Positions 35,657 to 44,287 of a DNA stretch of 64,000 nt are shown piece by piece. The stretch spans positions 62,001 to 126,000 of the forward strand of contig JUHI01000008.1 in the NCBI GenBank assembly GCA_000799755.1. Direction: 5' to 3'. The position numbers were made by a program, and so were the translations under genes. The DNA is from Martinezella tropici (GTDB taxonomy: Bacteria; Pseudomonadota; Alphaproteobacteria; Rhizobiales; Rhizobiaceae). Each line of letters begins with the position of its first letter. The first letter of the stretch is position 1. Below the pieces are notes generated by a model. The model searched no databases. It saw only the letters and a program-made list of their open reading frames with translations, and was not told where the DNA came from.

Positions 35657-36814
35657 ATACGACGCTTTGGACATGGCCCGGCATATCAGCCGGCCGGGAA
35701 CAGCTCGCCCCCGCGGGAGAGTGTCTGGTGGATATCGCTTGGAACGCATTGAAAGCGATCATTCCGGCGATGCGCCAGCACCATCCCGTGAGCGATCCAG
35801 GCTGAGATGACGGATAGGATCGTGGCCAGGCAGAAACAGATTCTGCTTTGCGAGTTCGTGATAGATCGCAGTCTGTGGTGTGCTCTGAACCAACCGGCCG
35901 GCCTGATCTGCTTGCGTAGTTTCCTGCGAAAGACTCCGGCCGGCGTTCTATAGCCGAGACATTTGTACGGCATGGGGTTGAGCCGTTTGCAGATCTCGAT
36001 CGGGTCGACATATGTTGTCGACGACGGATCAACGTCTCCTGAATGCCATTTTCGCACTCTGCCACAGCTATTCTTGATGGTGGCAGCTAGCTCTCATAGC
36101 GGCCGAAACCCTGGACCTCGGATAGCGCATATTGCCGCCAAGGGTGCAGATCATCTGTCGAGGGGTCTCAGGATCGCGCGGGCAAAGTCGGTGGGCTCGG
36201 ACTTATTGCGCGCGGCATGATCGTCGCTTGGTTCTGCGAGCCTACGGCAAACTTCGCCGCGTGTCGGGGCAAAATTCAACTCGCAATGCAAGATGGAACA
36301 GTGCCGGTCCACCGGATCGCCTCGGCTCTCTGAGTGAGGTCGCGGCGTCGGCCCGTGCGATTCAGCTTTCGCATTGCCTTCGCCAACGTCCGAGAAGTCT
36401 TGCAGGGTGGAGTAATTCATATTTATTCTTCTGCGAAGACTGTCTTTAGCGGCAAGGAAATCAAAGTAATATTTATCATTCACTATCAACAGATATATTT
36501 CATATTCGCCAGATTCATGTATCGCTTACAGATAATTGTTCATGGTGTAATAAATATCCTTTATTAGTGCTGAATGTGGCGCTAAGAATAGTTTTTGAAA
36601 CTACACCAATTGGAGGTGTGTGGGAGTAAAACTAGCGCTATGAGTTTGCGGAGGCCCAGCTATTTGAAAGCTGGGAGTGTGACCGGGCCCCGCAACATCA
36701 GGGCGATACGCAAAGCAGGGGGGGAGCAAATATGAACGCAAGAGCGTCATTCAATCTTATGAAGGGTACCGATGGGCGCCGGCCCATATCGGCAAATCGA
36801 CCGGGCGGAAGATC
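35657..36814. other. 1.16-kb degraded, partly AT-rich region
   Basis: Between the Avi_7169-like gene and the IalB-like ORF. It contains an IS30-like transposase tail (35908-36006), then sequence with several unsupported frames, then an AT-rich stretch at about 36420-36570. A short frame of 28 codons (36732-36818) ends at the IalB-like start. I see no operator or terminator. It looks like a boundary scar between the sulfur block and the next catabolic block. Confidence 0.6.
35908..36006 (-). pseudogene. Remnant of an IS30-like transposase C-terminus
   Basis: The minus-strand frame reads ICKRLNPMPYKCLGYRTP then AGVFRRKLRK, close to the C-terminal signature of IS30-type transposases (RLN-x-R-P-R-K-x-L-G-Y-x-T-P-x-E-V-F). 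Only about 33 residues are recognisable; no terminal inverted repeats or upstream catalytic part can be seen. Confidence 0.45.
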
Positions 36815-37342
36815 TTGATGATCGACCGGACCACCATCGCTGCCGCCGGCTCAGGCGCATTGCAAGAGCGCTACGGCGACTGGATACTTACCATCGTCAA
36901 TCAGGGGGCAGTGGATCGCACTCGGTCGAGTTACGCGATCTCGTACACGCTGTACGATCTGCAAACGAACGCACCCGTGCTTTCGATCGAGCTCACCCCC
37001 AAAGGCGGAAATCTGAAGGGGATGCTGGCTCTGCCATTTGGGCTGCACCTGCGGGGCCGCGGGTTGCTTCGCGATGATGACGTTGCGTTGCGTCCGGCGC
37101 GTCGGCCTGGCGCCGCCGTTTCGCGCGGTTGCCTTGTGGAACTGAGCCTCGACGCAGCCATGATTGCTGGCCTGCGACGGCGGCGGAGCCTCTCCGTGGC
37201 CTTGGCTGCGGACGACACGGGTCTGGATGTGAATTACACCATCTCGCTCAATGGGTTTGCCGAAGCTCTCAACCGCGCGCTCTCCATCGTCGATCCCTAT
37301 GACGCAAGAATCGACGCGGACTCTAAGCAGACCCTGCAATAG
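36815..37342 (+). CDS. IalB-like (invasion-associated locus B) protein lacking a signal peptide
   Basis: 175 residues. The core fits the IalB family: GDWILTI near residue 21, MLALPFGLHLRGRGLL at about 70-85, GCLVELSLDAAMIAGL and SLNGFAEALNRAL at the end. Normal members start with a signal peptide and carry GDW-x-x-x-C with a disulfide; here there is no signal peptide and the first Cys is replaced. A 28-codon frame just upstream ends at its start. It is either a decayed copy or a cytoplasmic variant, next to a degraded region. Confidence 0.6.
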   Translation: MMIDRTTIAAAGSGALQERYGDWILTIVNQGAVDRTRSSYAISYTLYDLQTNAPVLSIELTPKGGNLKGMLALPFGLHLRGRGLLRDDDVALRPARRPGAAVSRGCLVELSLDAAMIAGLRRRRSLSVALAADDTGLDVNYTISLNGFAEALNRALSIVDPYDARIDADSKQTLQ

Positions 37343-37379
37343 GGTATCGGTGCCGATGTTGATCGGCGGCTTTGCCGCG

Positions 37380-38291
37380 TTACTGCATCGCGTTCGAATT
37401 TTCGTTCGGCGTTTCCCGGTCGATGCTTGCGAGCAATGTCCGGCGAGCCTCGCTGAGATGCGCCGTGCAAGTCTGGGCAATTTTCCCTTGATCCTTCGAC
37501 ATGATCGCATCGATATAGGCCAGATGCTGGTACACCGCCGCTTCGTTACGGCTGCGCTCGTCCTTCTTGTTCCATTGATAATGGTAGAAGAAGATCAGCG
37601 AGATGACGTGGTAGAACTCGGTGACGAAGCGATTGCTGGAAGCGCTGTTGATCAGGCGATGCAACTGCTCGTCCAGAAGCGAGAAGCGATGATAGTCTGT
37701 TTCGATCGTCTCCAGCAGCTCGAGATGCTCGCTCCGCAGCCTTCGTAGCTCGTTCCAGCTCGGATCGCCGTCATCGAGTTCCGCAAAGCGCATGACGGAT
37801 CGCATCTCGAAAATTTCGCGGATATCGGAAAGCTCATTGGCGAATTCGAGCGTCATGCCGCGAAAGACCCATTTGCCGCCGGCTTCGCGCTCCATCAGGC
37901 CAAAATGCCGGAAGCTCTGGAGAAACTCCCGGATCGTCGTCGTCGATACGCCCAATTGCCGAGCCAGTTGAAGCGCATTGATCGCCTGACCCGGCCCGCT
38001 GTCGGATTGGAGTATCCAAGTCAGGAAGGCACGCTCGACCATCAATGTCGGCGGGATGGTCTCGGCTTCCGTATAGAGCTCGGATGGTTCGGCCGGGCGC
38101 CGGACGATCCTGTCCTTGGAAAGAAGCCCGCTCTCCGTCGCCGCTGCCAGACACTTGCGTACCGTCGTCCTGCTGGTCCCGAGAATTCGGCCGATCTCGC
38201 GTTCCGAACCGAGAGCGTGTCCGTGACCGACCGATTGCACGTGGCGCAGGAACTCGTTGAACTGACGCTTGAAGAGGTTTTCGGAACGCAT
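37380..38291 (-). CDS. GntR-family (FCD) transcription regulator
   Basis: 303 residues. The N-terminal winged helix (ALGSEREIGRILGTSRTTVRKCLAAA) is followed by a second helix-turn-helix-like segment (ARQLGVSTTTIREFLQSFRHFGL) and a C-terminal FCD ligand domain (about 160-290, DIREIFEMRSVMRFAEL, HRLINSASSNRFV). Two tandem wHTH segments is unusual; FCD regulators normally have one and about 230 residues, so this one is long. Divergent from the ABC/dehydrogenase cluster, which it probably represses until an acid substrate binds. Confidence 0.88.
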   Translation of the reverse strand: MRSENLFKRQFNEFLRHVQSVGHGHALGSEREIGRILGTSRTTVRKCLAAATESGLLSKDRIVRRPAEPSELYTEAETIPPTLMVERAFLTWILQSDSGPGQAINALQLARQLGVSTTTIREFLQSFRHFGLMEREAGGKWVFRGMTLEFANELSDIREIFEMRSVMRFAELDDGDPSWNELRRLRSEHLELLETIETDYHRFSLLDEQLHRLINSASSNRFVTEFYHVISLIFFYHYQWNKKDERSRNEAAVYQHLAYIDAIMSKDQGKIAQTCTAHLSEARRTLLASIDRETPNENSNAMQ

Positions 38292-38309
38292 CTCGGTTTA
38301 ATCTCTGCC

Positions 38310-38331
38310 GGTTTTTTAAACATAAAATACC
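38310..38331. promoter_or_regulatory. Candidate GntR operator
   Basis: GGTTTTTT-AAACAT-AAAATACC: 8-base arms with one mismatch, in the 155-base gap between the divergent GntR gene and the first permease gene. The GGT...ACC edges fit FCD-type GntR sites. Confidence 0.5.
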
Positions 38332-38446
38332 ACTTTAAATCGATCGTCTCAACCGTGTAGATTTCGCCTCAAGCTAGGGAGGATAGCTCGGGAATGAGAC
38401 CAGCACATTTCGTTGTTCATTGCTGCTGTCGGGAAGACGGCGCCGC

Positions 38447-39130
38447 ATGAGCTACAATTTTGATTTCGAGGGACTGCTTCCCTATTGGGATCAGTTTGCG
38501 GGAGGCGTCTGGCTGACGATCCAGCTTTCCGTAGCCGCAACCATTGCAGGGTTTGTGCTAGGCACACTCTGCGCCGTCGCGCGGACCGGCGGCTCGGCAA
38601 TGCTGAAAGCGGTCGTCGGCGCCTATGTGGACGTCATTCGCAACACGCCGCTGCTGGTGCAGCTATTCATCATCTATTTCGGCATTGCCACGCTCGGTTT
38701 GCGCATTCCGGCCAATGTTGCTGCGATCGTCGCGCTCGTCGTCAATATCGGTGCCTATGTCTGCGAGATCATGCGGGCCGGCATCGAGGCCGTTCCGAAG
38801 GCGCAGATCGAGGCGGCTGAATGTCTCGGGCTCTCGCCCGCGCAAACCTATTGGCATGTCATTCTGCAGCCGGCGGTCGAACGGGTCTATCCCGCGCTCG
38901 TCAGCCAGTTCGTGCTGCTGATGCTCGCGTCGTCGATCACATCGCAGATTTCGGCGGAGGAACTGACGGCGGTCGCCAATCGCATCCAGTCCGACACCTT
39001 CCTGTCCTTCGAGACCTACATCGTCGTCGGCGCGCTCTATCTAGCGCTGTCCTTCCTCATGCGATGGACGCTTCTCGGGATCGGCTTCGTGGTCTTCAAG
39101 CGCCAGCGCAAGCTCGGCACGGCCTTGTGA
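38447..39130 (+). CDS. Polar amino acid-type ABC permease 1 (HisQ/GlnP-like)
   Basis: 227 residues. FAGGVWLTIQLSVAATIAGFVLG is the standard N-terminal part of this family, VIRNTPLLVQLFIIYFG a hallmark, and EAAECLGLSPAQTYWHVILQPA the EAA loop. About five membrane helices. ATG 38447 is used; the upstream ATG at 38420 would add a basic tail. Ten bases separate it from the second permease gene. Substrate is probably an acidic or hydroxy-acid compound, judged from the catabolic genes downstream. Confidence 0.9.
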   Translation: MSYNFDFEGLLPYWDQFAGGVWLTIQLSVAATIAGFVLGTLCAVARTGGSAMLKAVVGAYVDVIRNTPLLVQLFIIYFGIATLGLRIPANVAAIVALVVNIGAYVCEIMRAGIEAVPKAQIEAAECLGLSPAQTYWHVILQPAVERVYPALVSQFVLLMLASSITSQISAEELTAVANRIQSDTFLSFETYIVVGALYLALSFLMRWTLLGIGFVVFKRQRKLGTAL

Positions 39131-39140
39131 GGAGAACCCC

Positions 39141-39794
39141 ATGCCCACTTTCGGCCTGACACAGTTCATCTTCCTGCTCGAAGCCGCGCTTTGGACGCTG
39201 GCTTTGTCGGCACTCGGCTTCATCGGCGGCGGCCTGGTCGGTTTCGTTGTCGCCCTGGCGCGCATCTCGCCGAGCCGGATCATCCGCTGGACGGCGACCG
39301 CCTATGTGCAACTGATCCAGGGAACGCCTCTCCTGGTCCTGCTTTTCATCGTCTATTTCGGGCTCAGCATTGCCGGGTTCAACAATCTTCCGGCGCTGCT
39401 GTCGGCCGGCGTGGCGATTACGCTCTACACCTCGGCCTTCCTTGCCGACATCTGGCGCGGAGCTATCCGGTCGATTGCCAAGACACAATGGGAGGCCGCC
39501 GAATGTCTTGGCCTTTCGCGCTGGCAGCGCATGACGCGGGTCATCCTACCCCAGTCGCTGCGTATCGCGACGCCACCCACGGTCGGCTTTCTCGTCCAGG
39601 TGATCAAGAACACCTCGCTCGCATCGGCGATCGGCTTCGTCGAACTCGCGCAGGCCGGTAAGCTGATCAACAACTCGACCTTCCAGCCCTTCAGCATCTT
39701 CATGGTGGTCGCCGCAATCTACTTCGTCATCTGCTTCCCGCTCACGCTCGCCAGCCGGAAGTTGGAAAGGAAACTGAATGTCTCCAATCGTTAG
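39141..39794 (+). CDS. Polar amino acid-type ABC permease 2 (HisM-like)
   Basis: 217 residues. It shows LIQGTPLLVLLFIVYFG and the EAA loop EAAECLGLSRWQRMTRVILPQS; forms the heteromeric channel with permease 1. ATG after GAGGAGAACCCC. The last 17 bases overlap the ATPase gene. Confidence 0.9.
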   Translation: MPTFGLTQFIFLLEAALWTLALSALGFIGGGLVGFVVALARISPSRIIRWTATAYVQLIQGTPLLVLLFIVYFGLSIAGFNNLPALLSAGVAITLYTSAFLADIWRGAIRSIAKTQWEAAECLGLSRWQRMTRVILPQSLRIATPPTVGFLVQVIKNTSLASAIGFVELAQAGKLINNSTFQPFSIFMVVAAIYFVICFPLTLASRKLERKLNVSNR

Positions 39795-40506
39795 ATTATC
39801 CGATGTCCGCAAGAGCTTTGGCGCGCTGCAGGTCCTGAACGGTGTCTCCTTCTCGGTCGAGCCTGGCGAAGTGGTTGCCATCATCGGCCAGTCCGGCTCG
39901 GGCAAGTCGACCGCTCTGCGGTGCATCGATGCGCTGGAAACCATTCAGGGTGGCGAAATCGAGGTTTGCGGCCATAAGATCCATTCGTCCGACCTGGACA
40001 AACGCGCGCTTCGGCGCGACGTCGGCATTGTTTTCCAGAGCTACAATCTTTTCCCGCATCTGACTGTTCTGGAGAATGCGTCGCTGGCGCTGAACTGTGT
40101 CAAGAAACTGAGCAAGGCGGAAGCACGGGATATATCGCTCGACTGTCTCGGACGCGTGGGGCTTGCGGAGAAAGCCTCTTTCTATCCGGAGCAACTGTCC
40201 GGCGGCCAGCAGCAGCGCGCTGCGATCGCACGGTCATTGGCCATGCAGCCGCAGGTCATGCTGTTCGATGAGGTGACATCGGCGCTTGATCCCCAATTGA
40301 CCGGCGAAGTGCTGAAGGTCATCGAAAACCTCGCCCGTGGCGGCATGACGATGATCCTCGTCACCCATGAGATGGCTTTCGCCCGGAAAGTCGCGAGCCA
40401 CATCCTTTATATGCATCTCGGCAGGGTTTGGGAACATGGCCCGGCGGCCTTGCTCGATGCCCCGCAGACCGAGGAACTGCGCAGTTTCGTCGGCAACGGG
40501 CTCTGA
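39778..40506 (+). CDS. Polar amino acid-type ABC ATPase (GlnQ/HisP-like)
   Basis: 242 residues. Walker A GQSGSGKST, Q-loop FQSYNLFPHLTVLEN, signature LSGGQQQRAAIARSL, Walker B VMLFDEVTSALDP, H-loop VTHEMAFARKV. Typical of the GlnQ class, except that Walker B is followed by V where P is usual (DEV for DEP), a variant seen in relatives. Overlaps the upstream permease by 17 bases, which suggests coupling. Confidence 0.92.
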   Translation: MSPIVRLSDVRKSFGALQVLNGVSFSVEPGEVVAIIGQSGSGKSTALRCIDALETIQGGEIEVCGHKIHSSDLDKRALRRDVGIVFQSYNLFPHLTVLENASLALNCVKKLSKAEARDISLDCLGRVGLAEKASFYPEQLSGGQQQRAAIARSLAMQPQVMLFDEVTSALDPQLTGEVLKVIENLARGGMTMILVTHEMAFARKVASHILYMHLGRVWEHGPAALLDAPQTEELRSFVGNGL

Positions 40507-40553
40507 GAACCATGGCCAGCGAAACTCAATCAAAAACAAACCGGAGGAGAACC

Positions 40554-41345
40554 ATGAAGCGTCGTCACATTCTAGCAGCCACCGCAGTTGCGATCCTGGG
40601 CATGTGTGCCAGCCATGCGCAGGCGGATGCGCTTGCGGATATTCAGGCTCGGAAAAAGGTGCTCATCGCCCTTGATCTCGGCTCGCCGCCATTCGGCATG
40701 ATCGATGCGAACATGCAGCCCTACGGCTCCGATGTCGAAGTCGCCAAGCTTCTCGCCGAGCAGCTAGGTCAGCCGCTCGACGTTGTCCAGGTCACCAGCC
40801 CGAACCGCATCCCCTACCTGCAGACAGGCAAGGCGGATATGGTGATCGCGTCGCTCAGCATTACCGACGAGCGCAAGAGAGTTATCGATTATTCCAAGCC
40901 CTATGGCGTGATCCAGTCGGTCATCGCAGCGCCCGCCGGCCAGGCCGTCAAGACCATGGCTGATCTCAAGGGTAAGCGCATCGGCACGACGCGCGGCAGT
41001 GTCAACGACAAGGAAGTCACCAAGGTCAACGATGGCGCGGAAATCGTGCGTTACGATGACGACGCAACTCTGGTCACGGCGCTCGTCAGCGGTCAGGTCG
41101 ATGTCATGGCGACGTCGCCGCAAATCATGAAGGCGGCGAACGAGCGCAATCCCGCTTCGAAATTCGAGGTGAAGATGGTGCTCAAGGTATTCCCCTATGC
41201 CATCGGCATCCGCAAGGGCGAGGCGGCGCTGAAGCAACGCCTCGACAAGTTCGTCGACGAGAACCTCGCCAATGGCAAACTCAACGAGATCTACAAGAAA
41301 TATAACGGCGTCGACCTGCCGGCCGACATCGCCACTCTGAACTGA
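40554..41345 (+). CDS. Polar amino acid-type ABC substrate-binding protein
   Basis: 263 residues, family 3 binding protein. Signal peptide MKRRHILAATAVAILGMCASHAQA. Mature hallmarks: LGSPPFGMIDANMQPYGSDVEVAK, DMVIASLSITDERKRVIDYSKPY, LKGKRIGTTRGSV. ATG 40554 follows CGGAGGAGAACC; the upstream frame to 40428 is not used. It is the fourth gene after the GntR divergence, so the uptake system is complete: two permeases, ATPase and binding protein. Confidence 0.9.
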   Translation: MKRRHILAATAVAILGMCASHAQADALADIQARKKVLIALDLGSPPFGMIDANMQPYGSDVEVAKLLAEQLGQPLDVVQVTSPNRIPYLQTGKADMVIASLSITDERKRVIDYSKPYGVIQSVIAAPAGQAVKTMADLKGKRIGTTRGSVNDKEVTKVNDGAEIVRYDDDATLVTALVSGQVDVMATSPQIMKAANERNPASKFEVKMVLKVFPYAIGIRKGEAALKQRLDKFVDENLANGKLNEIYKKYNGVDLPADIATLN

Positions 41346-41413
41346 TCTGTTTCCAGCGAACCGGGCGCAAGCGTCCGGTTCGCTCCCCCCAAATCCGGAA
41401 AAGGTATCGTCAC

Positions 41414-42427
41414 GTGAAAGCCCTGTTGATCGAAAGTGAAGGCGTCAGCCGTTTCACCGATGTCGCTCGCCCAAAGCTCGGGGACGGCGATGTCCGCGTT
41501 GCCGTTCGCCATGTCGGCATTTGCGGGAGTGATCTCAACACGTTTCGAGGTCTGAACCCGCTCGTGGAATTGCCGCGCATTCCCGGCCACGAAATCGGCG
41601 GCGAGATCATCGAGACCGGCTCTGACGTTCCGTCCGCCTATCAACAGGGACGACGAGTGATCGTTCTTCCCTACACGAGTTGCGGCACTTGCTCTTCCTG
41701 CCGCAAGGGACGGGTGAATGCCTGCCGTTACAATCGGACGCTTGGCGTCCAGCAGGACGGCGGTCTTGCCGAAGAAATCGTTCTTCCTGCGGAAAAGCTC
41801 ATCCTGAATGACACGCTTGATCCTCGCTTTCTTGCTTTGGTCGAGCCGTTGTCCGTGGGCTTCCACGCCGTGGCGCGCGGGCGGGTGTCGTTGAGCGACC
41901 GTATCGTCGTGCTGGGTTGCGGGATGATCGGCATGGGCGTGGTGATCGGCGCGGTTGCGCGCGGGGCCGAAGTGATTGCCGTAGATCTCAGTCCGGAAAA
42001 GACGGCGCTGGCGCAACGGTTCGGCGCGCGTCATGCCATCAATGCCGGTACGGAAGATGTCGGCGCGCGCATCGTTGAATTGACCGATGATCAGGGCGTC
42101 GATGTCGCTTTCGAGGCGGTCGGTCTTCCGGAGACGTTTCGTCAGGCGATTGATCTCGCCGGCTTTTGCGGCCGCGTCGTCTATGTCGGCTACGCCAAGG
42201 CTCCCGTGACCTATCAGACCCAGATGTTCAACTTGAAGGAGCTCGATATCATGGGCTCGCGCAACGCGACCAGGTCCGATTTCGACGCGGTGATCGATTA
42301 TCTCGAAACGATAGGCGACCGCGCCGCCTCGCTTATTTCCAAAACCATACCCTTTGCCGAAGCCGAAAGCGCCTTGCCCTATTGGGACAAGAACCGCGAC
42401 GTTTTGAAGGTCATTGTCGAGAGATGA
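41414..42427 (+). CDS. Zinc-dependent MDR-family alcohol/polyol dehydrogenase
   Basis: 337 residues. Catalytic zinc: CGSD near the N-terminus and GHEIGGEI; structural zinc: CGTCSSCRKGRVNAC; NAD fold: VVLGCGMIGMGVVIGAVARG. The family covers threonine, sorbitol, galactitol and galactonate-type dehydrogenases, so it would oxidise a hydroxy group on a sugar acid or polyol. GTG start. It overlaps the SDR gene by four bases (ATGA). Located after the importer and before the SDR-RraA-UxaA genes. Confidence 0.9.
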   Translation: MKALLIESEGVSRFTDVARPKLGDGDVRVAVRHVGICGSDLNTFRGLNPLVELPRIPGHEIGGEIIETGSDVPSAYQQGRRVIVLPYTSCGTCSSCRKGRVNACRYNRTLGVQQDGGLAEEIVLPAEKLILNDTLDPRFLALVEPLSVGFHAVARGRVSLSDRIVVLGCGMIGMGVVIGAVARGAEVIAVDLSPEKTALAQRFGARHAINAGTEDVGARIVELTDDQGVDVAFEAVGLPETFRQAIDLAGFCGRVVYVGYAKAPVTYQTQMFNLKELDIMGSRNATRSDFDAVIDYLETIGDRAASLISKTIPFAEAESALPYWDKNRDVLKVIVER

Positions 42428-43227
42428 ACACACAAACACACACAGAAACTTCAGCCGTACTTCCAGACTGGCGTGGCGCATTCCGGCTGGACGGGCAACG
42501 CGCGCTGGTGACCGGCGGTGGCAGCGGCCTGGGCCTTGCGATCGCGCGCTGCCTTGCAGCCTCCGGTGCCGAAGTGGTGCTTTCGGGCCGGAGGGCGGAT
42601 CTCCTCGATGAAGCGGCCACGGCAATCGGTCCTCTGGCGAAAACGGCACCGCTCGACCTGCGCGATCTTGCCTCCATCAAGAGCTTCGCTGCCGGGGTTG
42701 AGGAGGCGCACGGCCAGATCGATATCGTCGTCAACAATGCCGGGAATACAGTGAAGAAGCCGTTCGAGGAGTCCGACATTGCCGATTTTGACGAAGTCAT
42801 GGACGTTCATGTCCGCGGAGCGCTGGAGCTGACCCGTCAATTTCTGCCGGGCCAGATCGCCAGGGGACGCGGCTGCGTGCTCTTTACCGCATCCATGACA
42901 TCCTTCATCGGCCAGCCGCTGGTGATGGGCTACACGACGGCGAAAACGGCACTGACGGGCGCCGTGCGCGGGCTCTCGGCCGAGTTCGCCGGTCGGGGCA
43001 TCCGCGTCAACGCCGTGGCGCCCGGCTGGATCGATACCGACCTGTTTCAGAAGGCAACGGCCAACGACCCGGCCCGCCGCGCCAAGATCATGGGCCGCAT
43101 CCAGATGAACCGTCTCGGCTCAGCCGAGGAAATCGGCTGGACCTGCGCTTTCCTCGCATCGCCGGCCGCCGGCTACATCACCGGCCAGACCATTATCGTC
43201 GACGGCGGCGCCGTCGTCGGCTTTTAG
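42424..43227 (+). CDS. SDR-family oxidoreductase (classical)
   Basis: 267 residues. Cofactor motif TGGGSGLG, NNAG (VNNAGNT), catalytic Ser in LFTASMTSFIG and YxxxK (YTTAKTALTG), and SDR end ITGQTIIVDGG. All catalytic residues are present. Resembles gluconate 5-dehydrogenase-like or 2-deoxy-gluconate dehydrogenase-like enzymes. Starts within the stop of the ADH gene. Likely second redox step of the same pathway. Confidence 0.92.
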   Translation: MNTQTHTETSAVLPDWRGAFRLDGQRALVTGGGSGLGLAIARCLAASGAEVVLSGRRADLLDEAATAIGPLAKTAPLDLRDLASIKSFAAGVEEAHGQIDIVVNNAGNTVKKPFEESDIADFDEVMDVHVRGALELTRQFLPGQIARGRGCVLFTASMTSFIGQPLVMGYTTAKTALTGAVRGLSAEFAGRGIRVNAVAPGWIDTDLFQKATANDPARRAKIMGRIQMNRLGSAEEIGWTCAFLASPAAGYITGQTIIVDGGAVVGF

Positions 43228-43251
43228 AATTGCAATTGGGGGAGGATTCCC

Positions 43252-43950
43252 ATGAATACCACAGTGAACCACGCAACCGACGCCGATCTGTTCCGCATCT
43301 TGAAAACGGAACTCTTTACCGCTGTTGTCGGCGACATTCTCGACACGCTCGGCCATCGCCGGCAGTTCCTGCCGGCCGGCATCAAGCCGTTGCGGGACGA
43401 TATGAAAATCGCCGGCCGCGCCATGCCGGTGCTTGAGGCCGACGTCTTTTCGGACGGAAAGGGTTCCTTCGGCCCGCTGGCGGAAAAGCCGTTCGGCATC
43501 ATGTTCGAAGCGCTGGATTCACTGAAGCCGGGCGACGTCTATATCGCCACGGGCTCGTCGCTGCGCTACGCTCTCTGGGGCGGTCTGATGTCGACGCGGG
43601 CCATACATCTGAAGGCGGCGGGCGCCATCCTCGACGGTTATGTGCGTGATGCCGACGAAATCGAGCGGCTCGGCTTCCCGGCTTTCTCCCGCGGGATCTA
43701 CGCACAGGATCAGGGGCCTCGCGGTAAGGTCATCGACTACAATACCTCGATCGAAATCGAAGGTATCCGCATCGAGCCCGGCGATCTCCTTTATGGCGAC
43801 CGCGAAGGCGTTCTCGTCATCCCAAAGGCCGTCGAGAAGGAAGCCATCTCGCTCGCTCTGGAAAAGGTGCGTACCGAAAACAAGGTGGCCGAGGCAATCC
43901 GCAATGGCATGAGCACGGTCGAAGCCTTCGCGACGTTTGGAGTGATGTGA
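43252..43950 (+). CDS. RraA-like protein (HMG-type aldolase/decarboxylase family)
   Basis: 232 residues. Family strands include AVVGDILDTLGHRRQFLPAG, GAILDGYVRDADEIERLGFPAFSRG and the loop IEPGDLLYGDREGVLVIP. RraA homologues in catabolic operons are generally 4-hydroxy-4-methyl-2-oxoglutarate aldolase-like or keto-acid lyases, not RNase E regulators (family knowledge). ATG after GGGGGAGGATTCCC. It is followed within four bases by the SAF-domain lyase subunit, so it probably acts on a keto acid from that step. Confidence 0.85.
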   Translation: MNTTVNHATDADLFRILKTELFTAVVGDILDTLGHRRQFLPAGIKPLRDDMKIAGRAMPVLEADVFSDGKGSFGPLAEKPFGIMFEALDSLKPGDVYIATGSSLRYALWGGLMSTRAIHLKAAGAILDGYVRDADEIERLGFPAFSRGIYAQDQGPRGKVIDYNTSIEIEGIRIEPGDLLYGDREGVLVIPKAVEKEAISLALEKVRTENKVAEAIRNGMSTVEAFATFGVM

Positions 43951-43954
43951 CATC

Positions 43955-44287
43955 ATGGGTTCTGGCGTACCGCTATCGCATGCCGATGATCCACGGCTGC
44001 TGCTGCTTGCGGAAAAGGACAATGTTCTCGTCTGTCGAGAAGACATTGCCGGAGGGGAGCGGATTTACGTCGGAGGGCGGGAGATCACGCTCGCAAGGAC
44101 CATTCCGCGCGGTCACAAGATCGCGCGGCGTGACATCGCGCAGGGTGACAAGGTCTACAAATACGGCGCGCCGATCGGCTCCGCCGTCGCGCCGATCACA
44201 CCCGGCGATCATGTCCACGTCCACAACGTCAAGAGCGACTACACGCCGAGCCACTTCTTCGACATTCAGGAGGTTGCCAAGAAATGA
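43955..44287 (+). CDS. UxaA-family lyase, small (SAF-domain) subunit
   Basis: 110 residues. SAF-like small subunit found beside UxaA large subunits: LLAEKDNVLVCREDIAGGERI, KIARRDIAQGDKVYKYGAPIG, HVHVHNVKSDY. The last motif is typical of altronate-dehydratase N-termini. Overlaps the large-subunit ATG by four bases. Two-gene UxaA lyases also include SuyA of sulfolactate sulfo-lyase, so the substrate is open: sugar acid or sulfo acid. Confidence 0.88.
   Translation: MGSGVPLSHADDPRLLLLAEKDNVLVCREDIAGGERIYVGGREITLARTIPRGHKIARRDIAQGDKVYKYGAPIGSAVAPITPGDHVHVHNVKSDYTPSHFFDIQEVAKK

Noticed and set aside
36151..36489. 112-codon minus-strand frame in the degraded region
   Set aside because: No ribosome-binding site, no domain, mixed composition; likely chance frame.
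41291..42649. 452-codon minus-strand frame opposite the ADH and SDR genes
   Set aside because: Opposite an intact zinc dehydrogenase with all metal ligands; product shows no recognisable family.
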